Shown here: positions 44,496 through 56,255 of the stretch, piece after piece
How positions within the stretch are numbered: position 1 is the stretch's first letter
Layout: every line of letters begins with the position of its first letter
NCBI RefSeq assembly: GCF_004027225.2
Contig: NC_044301.2
Coordinates: forward strand, 17,691,255-17,755,254
Direction: 5' to 3'
Origin: Strigops habroptila
Lineage: Eukaryota > Chordata > Aves > Psittaciformes > Psittacidae
DNA: 64,000 nucleotides
The notes under the pieces: model-generated
What the model was told of the DNA's origin: nothing
What the model saw: only the letters and a program-made list of their open reading frames with translations
Databases searched by the model: none
Translations under genes and position numbers: made by a program

Positions 44496-45529
44496 CAAAC
44501 CTGCTTTTTTTTTTTTTTTTTCTGATTAATAGAGATAGTGTTTTGAGGTTTTTCTAGTGGATATTAGGTTTTGTTTGTAGCAAGGGGAATTATGATTTTC
44601 TCACTTTTACTATTCATTAGCAGAAAATGAAGTATGGAAATAAGTTTATGTGTGTGTTTTTTTAATTGGAAACAGGTATATTGATATTCTTTTATGTTTT
44701 TTAAAAATTAAAATAGTTATCTTCTAGTAAACTTGATGGTAATGTTACATTGTTGAGATAAATATCCTTATATCAGAAGAAGGAAAACCCATGTCAAAAC
44801 TGAGAAGATATAAAGCTGCAGCAACGGTTGTTTTGTGATAGATTCTTATAGGAACCTGGTTTGTCTTGAGTTTTCTTAATTTATTTTTTTTATTACCCAT
44901 TTAACATTTTTAAGTGTTAATTTTATATTAGTTATAAGGTTAGTATAAGTTGCCTCGATGTACAGTCTGTGGTTGGCTGAGACCTCTCAGTCTGTAAATT
45001 GGTGGCAATTGTTTTTGCGAGGATAAAGTATAGGAGAGAAGTGACTTTCAAACATGTTAATAAATAGTATTTTTGCTGTGTGTTTTTTGTCAGAATAGCT
45101 TGTTTTTGCCAGAATCGGTTTTGTGATGGGAAAGGATATGTTTGAGAAAATAAATGCTGGACAACTTGGAATTCCAATGTCTCGGGGCTCTAAATAAGTA
45201 TCTGATGGAGGAATAAGCTTACTTTTCATTAGGGTGTTTTGGTAATTTTCTTTGCTTTGTGGCAAGAAATTAAGTCATGCTGTGGATTAGAAGTGTGTTG
45301 GGAGACAGGAAAAGAGTAGAATTCAACCACCCTCTTTTTGCCATTGACTGTTTAATACCTTCAGAAATGTAACAGGTATAGAACTTCAAAAATTATCCAG
45401 AGTGGAGGATGTGGAGGAAGGGAATAGTGGGATAGTAACATTTTGAAATAAGACAATTATTTGAGCTAGGGGTGACTAGAATGTCTTACAAGGAACTTTA
45501 GAAAGAGCTATATAAGCTCAGTGCATGAG

Positions 45530-46089
45530 AGTCATGGTTTAAGCCCAGATGGTAACTCAGAACTACGCAGCTGCTTGCTTGCCCCCCCCACACACCCAGA
45601 GGGAAGGGGAGGAGAATGGAAAGAATGTAAACCCCATGGGTTGAGATAAGAACAGTCCAGTAACTAAGGTATAATACAAAACCACTACTGCTGCCACCAA
45701 TAATAATAATGATAAGGGAAATAACAAGGGGAGAGAATACAATTGCTCAGCACCCGCCAACCGATACCCAGCCCGACCTGAGCAATGATCTGGGCCTTCT
45801 GGGTAACTCCCCCCAGTTTCTATACTGGGCATGGTGTGCTGTGGTATGGAATATCCCTTTGGCTAGTTTGGGTCAGGTGTTATGTCTCTGCTTCCTCCCA
45901 GCTTCTTGTGCCCTTCCTCCCTGGCAGAGCATGAGACTGAGAAAGTCCTTGATGGGAGTAAACATTACTTAGCAACAACTAAAGACATCGGTGTGTTATC
46001 AGCATTGTTCTCAGGCTAAAGTCGAAAACACAGCACTGCACCAGCTACTAAGAAGGAGAAAAATGACTGCTACTGCTGAACCCAGGAGA
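45530..46089 (-). mobile_element. Solo ERV-L LTR (560 bp)
   Basis: Flanked by perfect 5-bp duplications ATGAG (45525-45529 and 46090-46094). Terminal bases have mutated (AGTC... at the start, GGAGA at the end), but the family order is clear. Short form. Antisense to KCMF1. 44500-45524 and 46095-47440 are AT-rich intron without features. Confidence 0.92.
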
Positions 46090-47448
46090 ATGAGTGTCAC
46101 AAGATGAGTGAAATTAACTTGTTTTAAAAGGAAAAGCAATAAGGAGAAATTAACTTTTCAGGTATCTTAAGGTGTCTGCTTCAGTGGTATCAACTTGGGG
46201 AAAGGTTGTGGCATATCACTGTAGATAATCATGCTTCTGTTTTTACTTCTGTGTGTGTTGGTAAGATATGAAAAATATTACTGCATTTAAGAAGCTGTTC
46301 AGAACAGCAAGGTTGTCAAGTTGAGCACTCGGAAGTTGGGATGTGCTGGAACTAGCTTGCGCAGAGAAATTGGCCCACTTTCAGTACATGCACTGTGAAA
46401 TTATGTAGCCAGATATCTTCTCTGTCGTACTCTGCCTTGTCAAGGGTGTATAAGGAAGGAGACTGTTGTATATAGGGGAGGATCAGATGAGGCATTATAG
46501 AAAGAATTTTTGTGATGTTGAATTTTGTTGTGGAAAGATGGATTCATTCCTGCCTCTTCTATGGAGTTCTTGGGAAATACCAGGCAAATCAACTTGGACA
46601 AGAGTTTACAGGTTGCCGCTGTCTGTGTGCTGCTCATTTCATGAAGGCCCAACTGAAAATTTTGGGCATTCATAGCTGCGAGACTAATACCTGCCAATTA
46701 GTGGCTTTTATTTTAGTTGTTGGAAATGTTTTGGCTGCACCTTCCAAACAAAATGCATTCTTAGCCTAGGGAACTTTAGGTGGACAAATGCAGTAGTTAA
46801 AGGCTGTGAAAATGAGTCATAAGAAGAAGACCAGCAAACAGTTAAATTTAGGCAGCACAGTCAGATTTCAGTATAACAGTGTTATAAACTAATGTATGTA
46901 GCTTGAATCCCCTCCAAAGAACTTGATGTGACTTAGGGGGGGAGACAAAGGACTATTGCATGAATAGAGACGGGGAAAAAAAAATCTGTATCTTCAAGAT
47001 TGACAAAGAGAATCCAAAAAGAATAAATAGCTTTAATGTAGATGAAGAGTGCCTGTAACTGTGTGGGTTTTGTTTGCAGGTTTTATTTGCAGGTTTTGTT
47101 TTTTGTTTGTTGTTTGTGGTTTTTTGTGGGGTTTTTTTGTTGGGTTTTTTTTTTTTTTTTTTTTAAATACAAGAACAGAAGGTTATACAATTAAAGAGGC
47201 TGGTGATTTAAACCTGATTAACAGAAGTGCTTTTTCACACTGTGTAACACAGAAAAAGTTGGATTCTATCTCAAACTTTGTATTTCATGTCTTAACTATT
47301 TGAGACTAGATTCTCTACAGCAGTCTTTTAATGTCTGATATTCTGTGATGTTCCTATGACTTGCCATGAATAGTCAGCTGAATCTCTGACCTGAACTCAT
47401 GCCAATTCCTATGTTCTTATGTAAATAAGATCCTTAATGCCATTCACA

Positions 47449-47990
47449 TGTATTGGGTTTACTTGGCAAAGATTTGGTGGCAGGGGCTGCAGGGGTGGCC
47501 TCAGTGAGAAGAGACATGGGGCTGCCCATGTGCTGGACAGAGTTGGTTCTAGCTGGCTCTGCAAAGGACCCACTGCTGGATAAAGCTGAGCCAGTCATTG
47601 AAGCTGATGGCACCTCTGTGAAAACAAATTTAAGAAAGGGTGAAAATGCTGTGCAGCAGTGTGCAAGAAACAATCTTGCAGAATGCATGGTCAGAAAAAA
47701 AGGAGGAGGAGGAGGTGCTCCAGGTGTTATAGCAGGTATATTTCCCTGCAGCCTACAGAGAGGCATGGGAGCAGGCTGGTGGTGAGACCTGCGGCTTGTG
47801 GAGAGGATTACAATGGAGCAGGCTCCAAGAGGGAACTGCAGCCCATGGAGAGGATCTGGTGCAGGAGCAGGCTAGTGGTGAAAACTGTGGCCCATGGGGA
47901 GGACCCTATTCTAGAGCAGCCTTTTCCTGAAGGACTGTAGTCTGTGGAGAGGACCTATGCTCAGTAGTTTCACTGGTTTCCAGTATGTCT
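47449..47990 (+). mobile_element. Probable avian LTR-type interspersed repeat
   Basis: Starts TGTATTGGGTTTACTTGGC and GGTGGCAGGGGCTGCAGGGG, which I recognise as the start of a widespread avian LTR-like repeat. It ends with about four degenerate units of the kind GAGCAGGCTxGTGGTGAxACCTGxGGCxxGTGGAGAGGA (47760-47960). No clear target duplication. Family not named; the right end is approximate. 47991-50868 is AT-rich intron without recognised features. Confidence 0.5.
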
Positions 47991-50873
47991 AAATAATGTT
48001 GTTCGTTTTGAGCCATTTCATGAAGCTTTATTTTGCATAAGCTTGACAACTCTCTAGAGCCTACAAGTGAGGTCTCTGCAAAGTTAAAATATTGTTTTTC
48101 CCTTATAGAAGTGCCTTCAACTTTTCTTATCACTTGCATAAGTGCTCTTCATTCATAGAGTTCAGAAGTGAGTACAGATGCTTGACCTTTTTCAGTCTTT
48201 GGTTCAAGGCTGGAGCCCTTTTGGAACATGAACAAAACCCTCAAGGTACTTTGAAAAGTGACTAGGTGTATTGTTTAAACTAAAGTTGAATCCCTTTCCT
48301 CAAATGTTCTTTTTGTTAATTTATGCTTTTGAAGACAATGTATTTTTATTTTTTAACTATGTTTTATTTATATGTTTTATTTAATTTTTTAACTATGCTA
48401 AACCTCTATAGACTGCAAAAAGTTGTCTGCGTTCTTTTTTTGTGGCACTAAGGACTTGATCTCAGCTGTATGATACAGTTATAGTAGTCTATGCTGCTTT
48501 AGTTTCATTTATTAAAATGAGGCAATATCTTTGAATTATTAGATTTATATAGTTCAAGAAGAAAAAAATAAATTAGAAGCTCAGGATGCTAGAGAAGTTG
48601 CATATAAACAATAAGGTTGAGAATACTTCTGTTTTCTACCTGTGGTTGTTCTAAGGTCTCTGCAAATGGCGCAGAAGAAAAGCATAGGCTCTAACTTGAA
48701 AAAGCTTGATCTGTTTTTGTAATGTATGTTCTGTGGTCAATATTACAGCTGCTGCATTAGGGCCTTTGCTGTATCATAACTCTTCTTTGATAGACTAATG
48801 CAGGATTAAAAAAGTTTTGGACATCTTTTGATATTGTCAGGAGGATGGTATGAGTTGCTGAGCTGCTTCTGAATTAGTGTTCTGCAAAGCAATGTTGCCA
48901 GTGCTATAAGGTGGTGACTGCTATGGCATATGTGGTAGAATGTAGGAGAGCAATTCATCCTTAGGATCTCTTGCAGGAGCCAGGGTGGGCTAACTCTATA
49001 GAGAGCTCATAAAAGATGTAAAAATAAATTTAATACTGGGAATATGGAAGTTCTGTGTTACAGTTAGACTTACTCTCTAAGCTAGAGCACCCCCAAAATG
49101 CCACCTTCTTAAAAATGGCTCTGAAATGAATAGGTGGAATATCAAGCTCATGTATGTGGGTACATTACATAACTAGAGAACTGTGCTGTCTTGATGTGGT
49201 AAATAGGGTAATGGAGTTGTACATTTCTGTGATGTGCATTCTTAAAAGGAAGCTTGAGAATACAGCACACGGGTGAGACCATCTTATCATGCTTTTCCTG
49301 TTTCATGACATTAACATAGTCCAAAGAACACAATATTTTCATATCCTAACTTCTACAGGCAGTTTTTACCATACTGCTATTTATCATTCAGTTGTGAGTC
49401 TCAATCAAATCTATATTATCTCCTGTTATTTATCAGAATTACTGGGTCTTATTTTGCCACCTAGCATACTTTAAAGTCTGAAGTGCTGCCTGTATCTCAG
49501 TTGTTATCCAATTTCTTTAGCTAAATATTAGATCAAAAAACTTGCTTCTCTGAATAAGTATACAAGACTAAAATATACTGACTTAAAGATCAAGGGGAAT
49601 CTTAGATGATAATTTGATTTTTCTCAATGTTACTCTGCATCATATAGAAGTTAGAATTGACAGAGTAGCTGTTTCTAGATTTCTGGCTTTATTTAAAATT
49701 TCCTAATTCTTAACCATTTTGTAAGCTTTTTCTAGTAGGCCACTGAAATAATAATTGTTCTGGTGAAGACTTGTCAAACTTGTGTTAATAAAGTTGACAC
49801 ACCCCCCAGTCTGTTAAAATACCATTAAATAATATACTATTTTGCTTCTTTTTGTAGTTGCACCTTGGGAGCTGAGTATATAATTAGGAATCATGAGACC
49901 TGGATTTTGATGCTCTTTGCTTTTGTCTTAATCTCTGGAGTGGGATACATGTGTGTTGATGCAATGATTTCTTAAATACGATGTTGCATTGTATGTTTCA
50001 ACATATTAGTATAATAAAGTCTGTATTTTCAGAAAGCTAGTTCAGCAAATAAAGGAAAACAGCTCTGTAGCATAGAATCGCTTAAATTTAGGAAAAAATA
50101 TTTTTTTGCATCACATCTAATGTTCTAATTTTTTAAAACTTGGTATGTATGTGTCTTGTTAGTCAATTACTTAATTAGGGATCCTGTACTAAGCCTTTTG
50201 GAAAGGGTTTATGTTGAGCATAAAACCACAGTGATTATTTTAAGGGAACTGTTTTGGAGTCATTGTCCCCAAAACAAAAATAAATGCTCTAAGTAATGGT
50301 CTTAATGTCTTTTCACTTTCTAGACATGTGGAAATAGATGAGATGTTTGGGGTTTTTTTAACTGCATGTGATTCTTCTGTTTTGTAGAACCAGAAGTTAA
50401 TTCTCTTCTTCTTGTGAAATTTCTTAATATGAATTGGATTGTATGGCACTATAATAGTGAGGCAGATAGACTTGTGTTTCTTATTTGTTTTCTACAGTAT
50501 GTTGATCCATTGCTATCTGGTGTTGATAGAATTATGCTTTTTCCCAACTGTAGTCAGTGATGTCTCTTCTAGATGCATTAGACTAAAAATGAAGCTCCGT
50601 AATGTTTTTATTGTGGATCAGATTTTTATTTTCAGAGGATGGGTTCCCACACGTACTCTAAAAAAGCATAGCAGTTTCACTTAAGTGTTAATTTATAGTG
50701 AAAAACTGAATTATGAATGATTCCTCACCAATAGGAAGTGGTGGGTGGTGATAGTTGGAGGCCTCCTGTGGGGGATTGATCTGCTAGCCTGACTTGCAGT
50801 CTTGGGAGGCTTGTTGATTATCGGGGTTTGGATTTGTGCATTTGCAGAAAGAGCAAAGACTTATCTGGCCCTT

Positions 50874-51444
50874 TGTCATGATTTAAGCCCAGCTGGCAAG
50901 TCAGAACCACGCAGCTGCTCGCTCACTCCCCCCACTTCTTCCCCCCTGCTCCTGGAGGGATGGGGAGGAGAAGGGAAAGAATGTAAATCCCACAGGTTGA
51001 GATAAGAGCAGTCCAGTAACTAAGGTATAATACAAAACCACTACTGCTGCCACCAATAATAATAATGACAAGGGAAATAACAAGGGGAGAGAATACAATT
51101 GCTCAGCACCTGCCAACCGATACCCAGCCCAATCCGAGCAGCAATCTGCCCATCCGGGTGACTCCCCCCAGTTTCTATACTGGGCATGACGTGCTGTGGG
51201 ATGGAATACCCCTTTGGCCAGTTTGGGTCAGGTGTCCTGTCTGTGCTTCCTCCTGGCTGCCCCTCCTCACTGGCAGAGCGTGAGACTGAGAAAGCCCTTG
51301 ATCGGAGTAAACATTACTTAGCAACAACTAAAAACATCAGTGTGTTATCAGCATTGTTCTCAGACTAAAGTCGAAACCACAGCACTGCACTAAGTGCAGC
51401 TACTAAGAAGGAGAAAAATGGCTGCTACAGCTGAACCCAGGACA
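50874..51444 (-). mobile_element. Solo ERV-L LTR (571 bp)
   Basis: TGTCATGATTTAAGCC to GAACCCAGGACA with perfect 5-bp duplications CCCTT (50869-50873 and 51445-51449). Short form, antisense to KCMF1. Confidence 0.93.
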
Positions 51445-51734
51445 CCCTTGGAATATTACCCCTTTTTGCTCATGCATGTGGGCACCACTGATAATGCTAG
51501 GGTGATCTCGAGTGTATAAAGAGTTTATAGAGCTTTATAGGATGTTGTCTGAGCATGCAGGGATGGAGTTAGGAAAACCTGAGATCAGCTGGAGTTGCAA
51601 CTAGTGATATGGAGGACAGCAGGAAAGGTTACATTGGCATCAGAAGGCCCAGTTTTCTGCTCAATGAACATGGCATCTAGTACCTTTTCCACTTTGCCTT
51701 GGTTTTCACTGGTAAGGTCTGCTTTCTGGTCTCT

Positions 51735-51880
51735 CAAAGTCTTTGATAAGGGTAAGCACTACTTAGCAACAACTAAAACCACACTGTGTTGTCAATGTTA
51801 TTCTCAGACTGGAGCCAAAACACAGCACTGTCCCAGCTACTAGGAAGAAAATTAACTCTATTCCATCCAAAACCCGGACA
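51735..51880 (-). mobile_element. Old ERV-L LTR fragment
   Basis: AAGTCTTTGATAAGGGTAAGC, CTTAGCAACAACTAAAACCAC, TTATTCTCAGACTGGAG and CAAAACCCGGACA correspond to the last quarter of the LTR on the + strand reading. 51450-51734 is unassigned. Confidence 0.65.
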
Positions 51881-52067
51881 GCATGATAAGGTGGGTGGAA
51901 AACTAGCCAAACTGCTGGACTTAGTTGTGATCAGCAGTGCAAATTCCAACTGGTGGCCAATTACTGGCAGTATCTCTTAGAGATGGATGTTGGGGCTAAT
52001 GCTGTTTAATGTCTATTAACAACTGGATAACACAACTTTGTCCCCTCTCTGCAAGTTTACAGATAAG
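51881..52067 (+). mobile_element. CR1 fragment, left half (split by provirus F)
   Basis: Weakly preserved CR1 RT sequence with the LFNxFxxDLD region as CTGTTTAATGTCTATTAAC and the KFTDDTKL region as TGCAAGTTTACAGATAAG. It reads on at 59645 (AAGATCAAATTGTGGGG) after the provirus, with ATAAG duplicated. Confidence 0.75.
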
Positions 52068-52641
52068 TGTCGTGGTTTGAGCCCAGCCGGTAACTCAGAA
52101 CCACACAGCCGCTCGCTCACTCCCCCCCCCCCCCCTTCTTCCTCCCCCCGCTCCCGGAGGGATGGGGAGGAGAATGGGAAGAATGTAACTCCCACGGGTT
52201 GAGATAAGAGCAGTCCCGCAACTAAGGTATAACACAAAACCACTACTGCTACCACCAATGATAATAACGATTAGTGAAATAACAAGGGGAGAGGATACAA
52301 TTGCTCACCACCCGCCGACCGATACCCAGCCCGACCCGAGCAGTGATCTGGGCCTTCCGGGTAACTCCCCCCGGTTTATATACTGGGCATGACGTGCCGT
52401 GGTATGGAATACCCCTTTGGCTAGTTTGGGTCAGGTGTCCTGTCTCTGCTTCCTCCCGGCTTCCCCTCCTCCCTGGCAAAGCATGAGACTGAGAAAGTCC
52501 TTGGTTGGAATAAACATTACTTAGCAACAACTAAAAACATCAGTGTTATCAGCGTTGTTCCCAGGCTGAAAGTTAAAAAACACAGCACTGCACCAGCTAC
52601 TAAGCAGGAGAAAAATGACTGCTATAGCTGAACCCAGGACA
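52068..52641 (-). repeat. 3' LTR of provirus F
   Basis: TGTCGTGGTTTGAGCC to GAACCCAGGACA, 574 bp. Differs from the 5' LTR at the third or fourth base, in the C tract (two places), at one transition near 52188 and one near 52399. Confidence 0.96.
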
Positions 52642-53069
52642 GTATCCACCCCTTATTCCATACCATTCACGTCATGCTCAGATCCCACATCTCTCAGCAC
52701 ACCATCACCCCTGTCCCATATATACACATATATATACACCCACACCCACACACAGAGAAAGATATCGTTCCCTAGTCCATGGACCAATCCCTGTAAAATT
52801 GCTGAACTCATCCAGTCCATGATGTCAGGCTCCATCTCTTGTAATAGTCTTTCAGGGCAGGAGGGACGGTACATAGTGTTGGGTTGTTGCCTGCTGATGA
52901 TACCGCCAAACTCATCTGGTCACTGCTGAGCTCGTCTGGTTTCCTCAAAATTCATTCTTTGTTGAGGTGATGATCGGAGGGAAGTCAGGGTCAATGGCTG
53001 GTGACCTGAAGATATCTAGCTGGTGGGCTATAAAAGTGTTATAGAGCAGGCAACAGCGTACAATTGAGT
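52642..53069 (-). other. Provirus F non-coding 3' internal region
   Basis: 428 bp between the pol stop and the 3' LTR. It ends AAGGGGTGGATAC against the LTR, the likely polypurine tract, and has a TA/CA microsatellite at about 52718-52756. No env or accessory frame; conserved in E and C2. Confidence 0.85.
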
Positions 53070-56000
53070 TCATTGGCTGTTTTCCCCCAAAATCAAATCC
53101 CCTTGAGGTACACATCGGACTTCCCCATCTTCCCGCATTACCCACCAAGTATATCCAGGTCCCTGAGCAAAAGCAACCCCACGAGTGGGTTTGCCTTTAC
53201 CTGAAGCAGGAATAACCCAGACTGTCTTCCCCAACAAATTCTTTATGTGCACCACAGGAACTTTATCCCCCTCTACAGTACGTAAAAGTTCTGATTGGGC
53301 TGGGCCAGCCCTGTTGGCAGATCCCCTAGTGTTGACCAACCAGGTGGCTTTTGGTAAATGTGTATCCCAGTGTTTGAAAGTCCCACCACCCATTGCTCTC
53401 AGTGTAGTTTTTAACAGCCCATTGTGCCGTTCGATTTTCCCAGAGGCTGGTGCATGGTAGGGGATGTGGTATACCCACTCAATGCCATGCTCTTTGGCCC
53501 AAGTGTCTATGAGGTTGTTCCGGAAATGAGTCCCATTGTCTGACTCAATTCTCTCTGGGGTGCCGTGTCGCCACAAGACTTGTTTCTCAAGGCCCAGGAT
53601 AGTGTTCCGGGCAGTGGCATGGGACACAGCGTATGTTTCCAGCCAGCCGGTGGTTGCTTCCACCATGGTAAGCACATAGCGCTTGCCCTGGCGGGTTGGT
53701 GGGAGTGTGATATAGTCAATCTGCCAGGCCTCCCCATATTTGTACTTCAGCCATCGTCCTCCATACCAGAGAGGCTTTAACCGCTTGGCTTGCTTAATTG
53801 CAGCACATGTTTCACATTCGTGAATAACCTGGGCAATAGTGTCCATCGTTAAGTCCACCCCTCGATCACGAGCCCATCTATATGTTGCATCTCTGCCTTG
53901 ATGGCCTGAGGTGTCATGGGCCCACCGGGCTAAAAATAATTCACCCTTATGTTGCCAATCCAAGTCCATCTGAGCCACTTTAATCTTAGCAGCTTTATCC
54001 ACTTGCTGGTTATTCTGGTGTTCCTCAGTGGCCCGACTCTTGGGTACATGAGCATCTACGTGGCGTACCTTCACCACCAGGTTCTGCACCCGAGCAGCGA
54101 TATCTTGCTACAATGCAGCAGCCCAGATGGGTTTACTTCTGCATTGCCAGTTACTCTGCTTCCATTGCTGCAACCACCCCCACAGGGCATTTGCCACCAT
54201 CCATGAGTCAGTATAGAGATAAAGTACTGGCCATTTTTCTCGTTCAGCAATGTCCAAGGCCAGCTGGATGGCTTTCACCTCTGCAAACTGACTCAATTCA
54301 CCCTCTCCCTCAGCAGTTTCTGCAACTTGTCCCAGGGGACTCCACACAGCTGCCTTCCATCTCTGATGCTTTCCCACAATAGGGCAGGACCCATCAGTAA
54401 ACAAGGCATATTGCTTTTCACTCTCTGACAGTTCATTATATGGTGGGGCCTCTTCAGCACGCGTCACCTCCTCTTCTGGTGACATCCCAAAATCTTTGCC
54501 CTCTGGCCAGTCCATGATGACTTCTAGAATTCCTGGACGACTGGGATTTCCTATTCGAGCTCGTTGTGTAATTAGTGCGGCCCACTTACTCCATGTAGCA
54601 TCAGTTGCATGATGTGTAGAGGAGACCCTGCCTTTGAACATCCAGCCCAGCACAGGCAACCGGGGTGCCAGGAGGAGCTGCGCTTCAGTTCCAATCACTT
54701 CTGAGGCAGCTTGAACCCCTTCATAGGCTGCCAGTATCTCTTTTTCAGTGGGAGTGTAGCTGGCCTCGGATCCTTTATATCCCCAACTCCAAAAGCCAAG
54801 GGGTCGACCTCGAGTCTCCCCTGGAGCTTTCTGCCAGAGGCTCCAGGTAGGACCATTCTCCCCAGCTGCGGTATAGAGCACATTTTTCACATCTGGCCAG
54901 GCCCGGAGTGGTCCAAGGGCTACTGCATGAACTATTTCTCGTTTAATTTGTTCAAAGGCTTGTTGTTGCTCAGGGCCCCATTTGAAATCATTCTTCTTCC
55001 GGGTCACGTGGTAGAGAGGGCTTACAATCAGACTGTAATTTGGGATGTGCATTCTGCAGAACCCCACAACACCTAAGAAAGCTTGTGTTTCTTTCTTGTT
55101 AGTTGGTGGAGACATTGCTGTTATCTTGTTGATCACGTCTGTGGGGATCTGGCAGCGTCCATCTTGCCATTTTATTCCCAAAAATTGAATCTCCTGTGCA
55201 GGTCCCTTGACCTTATTCCGTTTTATGGCAAAACCGGCCTTCAGCAGGATTTGGATTATTTTCCTCCCTTTCTCAAAGAATTCTTCCACTGTATCACCCC
55301 ACACGATGATGTCATCAATGTATTGCAGGTGTTCTGGAGCTTGCCCCTGTTCCAGTGCAGTCTGGATCAATCCATGGCAGATGGTAGGGCTGTGTTTCCA
55401 CCCCTGGGGCAGTCGGTTCCAAGTGTACTGGACGCCCCTCCAAGTGAAAGCAAACTGTGGCCTGCATTCTGCTGCCAAAGGGATTGAGAAAAATGCATTG
55501 GCGATGTCAATTGTGGCATACCACTTGGCTGCCTTTGACTCCAGTTCATACTGAAGTTCTAACATGTCTGGTACAGCAGCACTCAATGGTGGTGTGACTT
55601 CGTTCAGGCCACGATAGTCTACTGTTAATCTCCACTCTCCATTAGACTTTTGCACTGGCCATATGGGGCTATTAAAGGGTGAGCGGGTCCTGCTGATCAC
55701 TCCTTGGCTCTCCAGTCTGCGGATCACCTTATGGATGGGAATCACGGGGTCTCGGTTGGTGCGATATTGCCACCGGTGCACTGTTGTGGTTGCAATTGTT
55801 ACTTGTTGTTCTTCGACCTTCAGCAACCCCACAACAGAAGGATCCTCTGAGAGACCGGGCAAGGTGGACAGCTGCTTAATTTCCTCTGTCTCCAAGGCAG
55901 CGATACCAAAAACCCATCTATACCCTTTCGGGTCTTTGAAATACCCTCTCCTGAGATAGGCTATGCCAAGGATGCATGGAGCCCCTGGACCAGTTACAAT

Positions 56001-56255
56001 GGGGTGCTTTTGCCACTTCCTCCCAGTCAGGCTGATTTCAGCTTCCAGCATAGTTAACGCTTGGGATCCTCCTGTCACTCCAGAAATAGAAATGGGTTTC
56101 ACCCCTTGATACCTTGATGGCATCAGAGTACACTGTGCACCGGTATCTACTAGAGCCTTATACTTTTGTGGGACTGATGTGCCAGGCCATCTGATCCACA
56201 GAGTCCAGTAAACCCGATTATCCCTCTCCTCCACCTGGCTGGAGGCAGGGCCCCT
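53070..56255 (-). pseudogene. Provirus F pol (protease-RT-RNase H-integrase), one nonsense codon
   Basis: Follows the gag UAG in the same frame. From the first residue after GTG at 56234: protease DTG at 30-32; RT with Asp in ATIDIANAF (243) and YIDD at 305-308; RNase H with FTDGS (Asp 614), Glu 652 and YTDS (Asp 676). A TAG at 54108-54110 replaces the Trp codon that E and C2 keep, ending the first part at 708 residues. The frame then continues open to the stop at 53070-53072. That second part has the HHCC zinc motif (HxxxxH...CxxC) and intact D-D-E (WQID, ESDNG, GKIER). No dUTPase follows integrase, unlike mammalian ERV-L. Described as broken; not restored. Confidence 0.93.

Noticed and set aside
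47760..47960. Coding repeat of the GGGAPGVIAG / CSLQRGMGAG type
   Set aside because: Part of an interspersed LTR-like repeat with degenerate units; frames change between units.
54108..54110. The pol nonsense codon as a programmed readthrough site
   Set aside because: C2 and E keep TGG (Trp) at this position, so it is a private mutation of F.
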